A stretch of DNA of 6,885 nt from assembly GCA_902805985.1 (NCBI GenBank), contig CADCUW010000172.1, positions 1-6,885 of the forward strand, read 5' to 3'. Position 1 is the first letter of the stretch. Each line of letters begins with the position of its first letter. Below the pieces are notes generated by a model. It was not told where the DNA came from and made no database searches. It worked only from the letters and a program-made list of their open reading frames with translations. The stretch comes from an uncultured Rubrobacteraceae bacterium. Its GTDB lineage: Bacteria > Actinomycetota > Rubrobacteria > Rubrobacterales > Rubrobacteraceae. Below, in pieces: positions 5,705 to 6,885 of the stretch. A program made the position numbers and the translations under genes.

Positions 5705-5740
5705 GCGGGGATGGGGGCCTTGCAAGGCCCCCATCCCCGC
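5705..5740. repeat. Perfect 36-base palindrome
   Basis: The 18-base half-site GCGGGGATGGGGGCCTTG is followed at once by its exact reverse complement, with TTGCAA at the centre. GGTA (5701-5704) and TACC (5743-5746) extend the pairing past a 2-base bulge. It lies 40 bases before the adenosyltransferase start. The stem is far longer than needed for a terminator and no U-tract follows. It may be a mobile palindromic repeat, an operator or a DNA cruciform site. Confidence 0.85.
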
Positions 5741-5779
5741 GATACCTTCGCTTGAACTCTACCCAGACTAGGAGAACAC

Positions 5780-6310
5780 TTGAGCGAGCACGAGAATAAT
5801 CCGCCGGTCTCGACCGGCCGCGGCGACGACGGCACGACGACCCTGCTCGGGTCGGGCCGGATGGGCAAGGACGACCCGAGGATCGTGGTGCTCGGCGACG
5901 TGGACGAGGCGAGCTCCTTTCTCGGGCTGGCCCGCGCGGAGGCGGAGGGGGAACTCGGCGATCTCCTGCTGGAATTGCAGCGGCTCCTGTACCGTGTCAT
6001 GGGCGACGTCGCGATGCCCAAGGAAGACGACTTCGTGGGCGAGGGGGATCTGGATCTCGTAGACCGGGCGCTGGAAGACTGGCGTGGGAGGACGGAGATC
6101 CCCAAGGCGTTCGTCATCCCGGGTGAGAGCCGGGTTGGGGCGCTCCTGGACGTCGCCCGCTCCGTCGTGCGCCGGGCGGAGCGCAGCCTCGTCGCTGCCG
6201 GCTACGGCGGGGATCACCCCTACGCCGTCCGGGTCGTGAACCGCCTCTCGGACCTGCTTTTCATCGTCGCCCGCAACGCGGACGGTAAGAGGACCCTCTC
6301 GAAGGGATAG
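5780..6310 (+). CDS. pduO: PduO-type ATP:cob(I)alamin adenosyltransferase
   Basis: This cytosolic enzyme transfers the adenosyl group of ATP to cob(I)alamin, making the coenzyme B12 used by radical mutases and dehydratases. The protein has 176 residues, a usual length for a single-domain PduO/ATR. The N-terminal nucleotide-binding stretch TGRGDDGTT (12-20) is followed by K30 and R34, then GDVDEASSFLG (40-49). The family signature FVIPG (111-115) is present, as is DVARSVVRRAER (124-135). Spacing maps R127, R131 and E134 onto the R128, R132 and E135 positions of the Lactobacillus enzyme. NRLSDLLF (154-161) follows. All these residues are kept, so activity is expected. The start is TTG at 5780: AGGAG ends 5 bases before it. 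No B12-dependent enzyme or corrin pathway gene is adjacent, and I see no cobalamin riboswitch. The 5' gap instead holds the palindrome cluster. Confidence 0.95.
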   Translation: MSEHENNPPVSTGRGDDGTTTLLGSGRMGKDDPRIVVLGDVDEASSFLGLARAEAEGELGDLLLELQRLLYRVMGDVAMPKEDDFVGEGDLDLVDRALEDWRGRTEIPKAFVIPGESRVGALLDVARSVVRRAERSLVAAGYGGDHPYAVRVVNRLSDLLFIVARNADGKRTLSKG

Positions 6311-6329
6311 CCTTCGCGGTAGCCGAGGA

Positions 6330-6366
6330 GGCCGCGGGCACCGGTATTCCGCCGATGCCCGCGGCC
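6330..6366 (+). terminator. Hairpin after the adenosyltransferase gene
   Basis: GGCCGCGGGCA (6330-6340) pairs perfectly with TGCCCGCGGCC (6356-6366) over a 15-base loop, starting 19 bases after the stop at 6310. It is an 11-pair GC-rich stem. It lacks a U-tract, which is common in high-GC actinobacteria. Confidence 0.6.
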
Positions 6367-6370
6367 CGTA

Positions 6371-6397
6371 ACCCCCGGCGATCATCCCGCCGGGGGT
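6371..6397 (-). terminator. Hairpin after the VOC gene, shared convergent terminator
   Basis: ACCCCCGGCG (6371-6380) and CGCCGGGGGT (6388-6397) form a 10-pair stem with a 7-base loop. On the minus strand it begins 3 bases after the VOC stop codon. Being symmetric it could stop transcripts from both sides of this convergent pair. Confidence 0.65.
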
Positions 6398-6400
6398 CTC

Positions 6401-6885
6401 TTACTCGTCTGTCTCGCCCTCGAAGACCGCGAAAGGGGCGCCCTGGGGGTCACTGAGGACCGAGATCCTGCCGAACCCGGGCTCCATCGGCCCGGCGAGC
6501 ACGCGCCCGCCGAGCTCCTGTGTCCGCGCCGCGGCCGCGTCGCACGACGGCACCGTGAAGTAGACGAGCCAGAAGGAGGGCGCGTCGGCGGGCGTTCCGG
6601 TGGTCGGCATGATGCCGCCGTTCGTGCGGCCCGCGCTGTTCTTGATCGTGAGGTAGACCGTCGTCCCGTCCTGCTCTATGGGCTCCGCCTCCCAGCCGAA
6701 GAGCCGGGCGTAGAAGGCGGCGGCCTCCCCGGGCTGTCCCGTCTGCAGCTCGTTCCAGGCCATGCAGCCCGCGTCGTTGACCCTGCCCGCGCCGATGTGA
6801 TCCCGCGCCTCCCAGGCGCAGAACATGGCGCCGCCCGGGTCGGAGAACACGGCCATGCGGCCCGCGTCCATAACGTCGAAGGGCT
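6401..6885 (-). CDS. Two-domain VOC-family (glyoxalase/bleomycin-resistance fold) protein, 5' end missing
   Basis: The reading frame is open to the right edge. The ATG at 6871 is only an internal methionine, because P-F-D-V is encoded just before it, so the true start lies outside the window. The visible 161 residues comprise the end of one VOC unit and the whole of a second. The first is recognisable by G-R-M-A-V-F-S-D-P-G-G-A-M-F. Counting from the internal Met, the second opens at M38 with A-W-N-E-L and A-A-F-Y-A-R-L-F-G-W (51-60). It closes with G-R-I-S-V-L-S-D-P-Q-G-A (134-145). This paired arrangement resembles actinobacterial proteins such as mycobacterial Cfp30B. The fold serves in lyases, dioxygenases and binding proteins, and the substrate cannot be read from sequence. 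E41 may be a metal ligand, but a full metal site is not evident. The gene converges on the adenosyltransferase gene. Confidence 0.92.
   Translation of the reverse strand, partial: PFDVMDAGRMAVFSDPGGAMFCAWEARDHIGAGRVNDAGCMAWNELQTGQPGEAAAFYARLFGWEAEPIEQDGTTVYLTIKNSAGRTNGGIMPTTGTPADAPSFWLVYFTVPSCDAAAARTQELGGRVLAGPMEPGFGRISVLSDPQGAPFAVFEGETDE

Noticed and set aside
5639..5740. CRISPR array
   Set aside because: The repeats are adjacent or differ from each other, with no regular spacers and no cas gene in the window.
5612..5779. Cobalamin riboswitch upstream of the adenosyltransferase
   Set aside because: I looked for the conserved B12-box sequence and did not find it. The gap holds palindromes and tandem repeats instead.
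4807..5799. Long plus-strand frame over the kinase gene and the following gap
   Set aside because: The product is Arg/Gly/Pro-rich with no motif and runs through the palindrome cluster. The kinase frame has intact catalytic motifs and a strong ribosome binding site.
5768..6385. Minus-strand frame opposite the adenosyltransferase gene
   Set aside because: No ribosome binding site or recognisable domain; the opposite strand encodes a complete PduO protein.
1..6885. A new defence or multi-gene system
   Set aside because: The genes belong to separate known families, gaps are large and often hold hairpins, and no toxin, nuclease, methylase or sensor module is seen.

Overview
The window is a GC-rich chromosomal segment from a Gram-positive bacterium. 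High-GC codon choice, a Gly/Ser-rich lipoprotein Rieske protein, a short secreted RTX-type calcium-binding protein and frequent TTG starts (three of nine readable genes) suggest an actinobacterium, with Rubrobacter or a relative as my best guess. That placement is an impression from protein style, not a search result. I see no tRNA, rRNA, CRISPR array, transposase or phage gene, and no gene-free stretch longer than about 300 bases.

Layout. A leftward block fills the left half. Read in the direction of transcription, from right to left, it holds a MIP-family aquaporin (3902-2973), a Rieske [2Fe-2S] lipoprotein (2912-2370), a helix-turn-helix/coiled-coil protein (2212-1592), a secreted RTX-repeat calcium-binding protein (1386-931) and an exported N-acetylmuramoyl-L-alanine amidase (760-80). 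A further leftward gene may begin at the left edge. A divergent intergenic region with an AT-rich island (about 3903-4067) separates this block from a rightward block: a DoxX-family membrane protein (4068-4562), an APH(6)/hydroxyurea-kinase-like phosphotransferase (4688-5611) and a PduO-type cob(I)alamin adenosyltransferase (5780-6310). The last faces a leftward two-domain VOC (glyoxalase/bleomycin-resistance fold) protein that runs off the right edge. Two strong hairpins lie in that convergent gap.

How the genes relate. Most gaps are 60-200 bases and several hold hairpins, so this looks like a row of mostly independent housekeeping and accessory genes, not one operon. Five of the leftward and rightward products act at or outside the membrane: amidase, RTX protein, Rieske lipoprotein, aquaporin and DoxX. 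The phosphotransferase, adenosyltransferase and VOC protein are cytosolic enzymes with no obvious shared pathway.

The least expected features are non-coding or architectural. A perfect 36-base palindrome sits with a second hairpin and a 13-base tandem repeat just upstream of the adenosyltransferase gene. The HTH/coiled-coil protein has a Phe-Trp-rich C-terminal tail and probably a leaderless start. The Rieske lipoprotein has a Tat-like signal with only one of the two arginines. The aquaporin has a long disordered N-terminal extension and a non-standard predicted selectivity filter. I found no convincing new multi-gene system.
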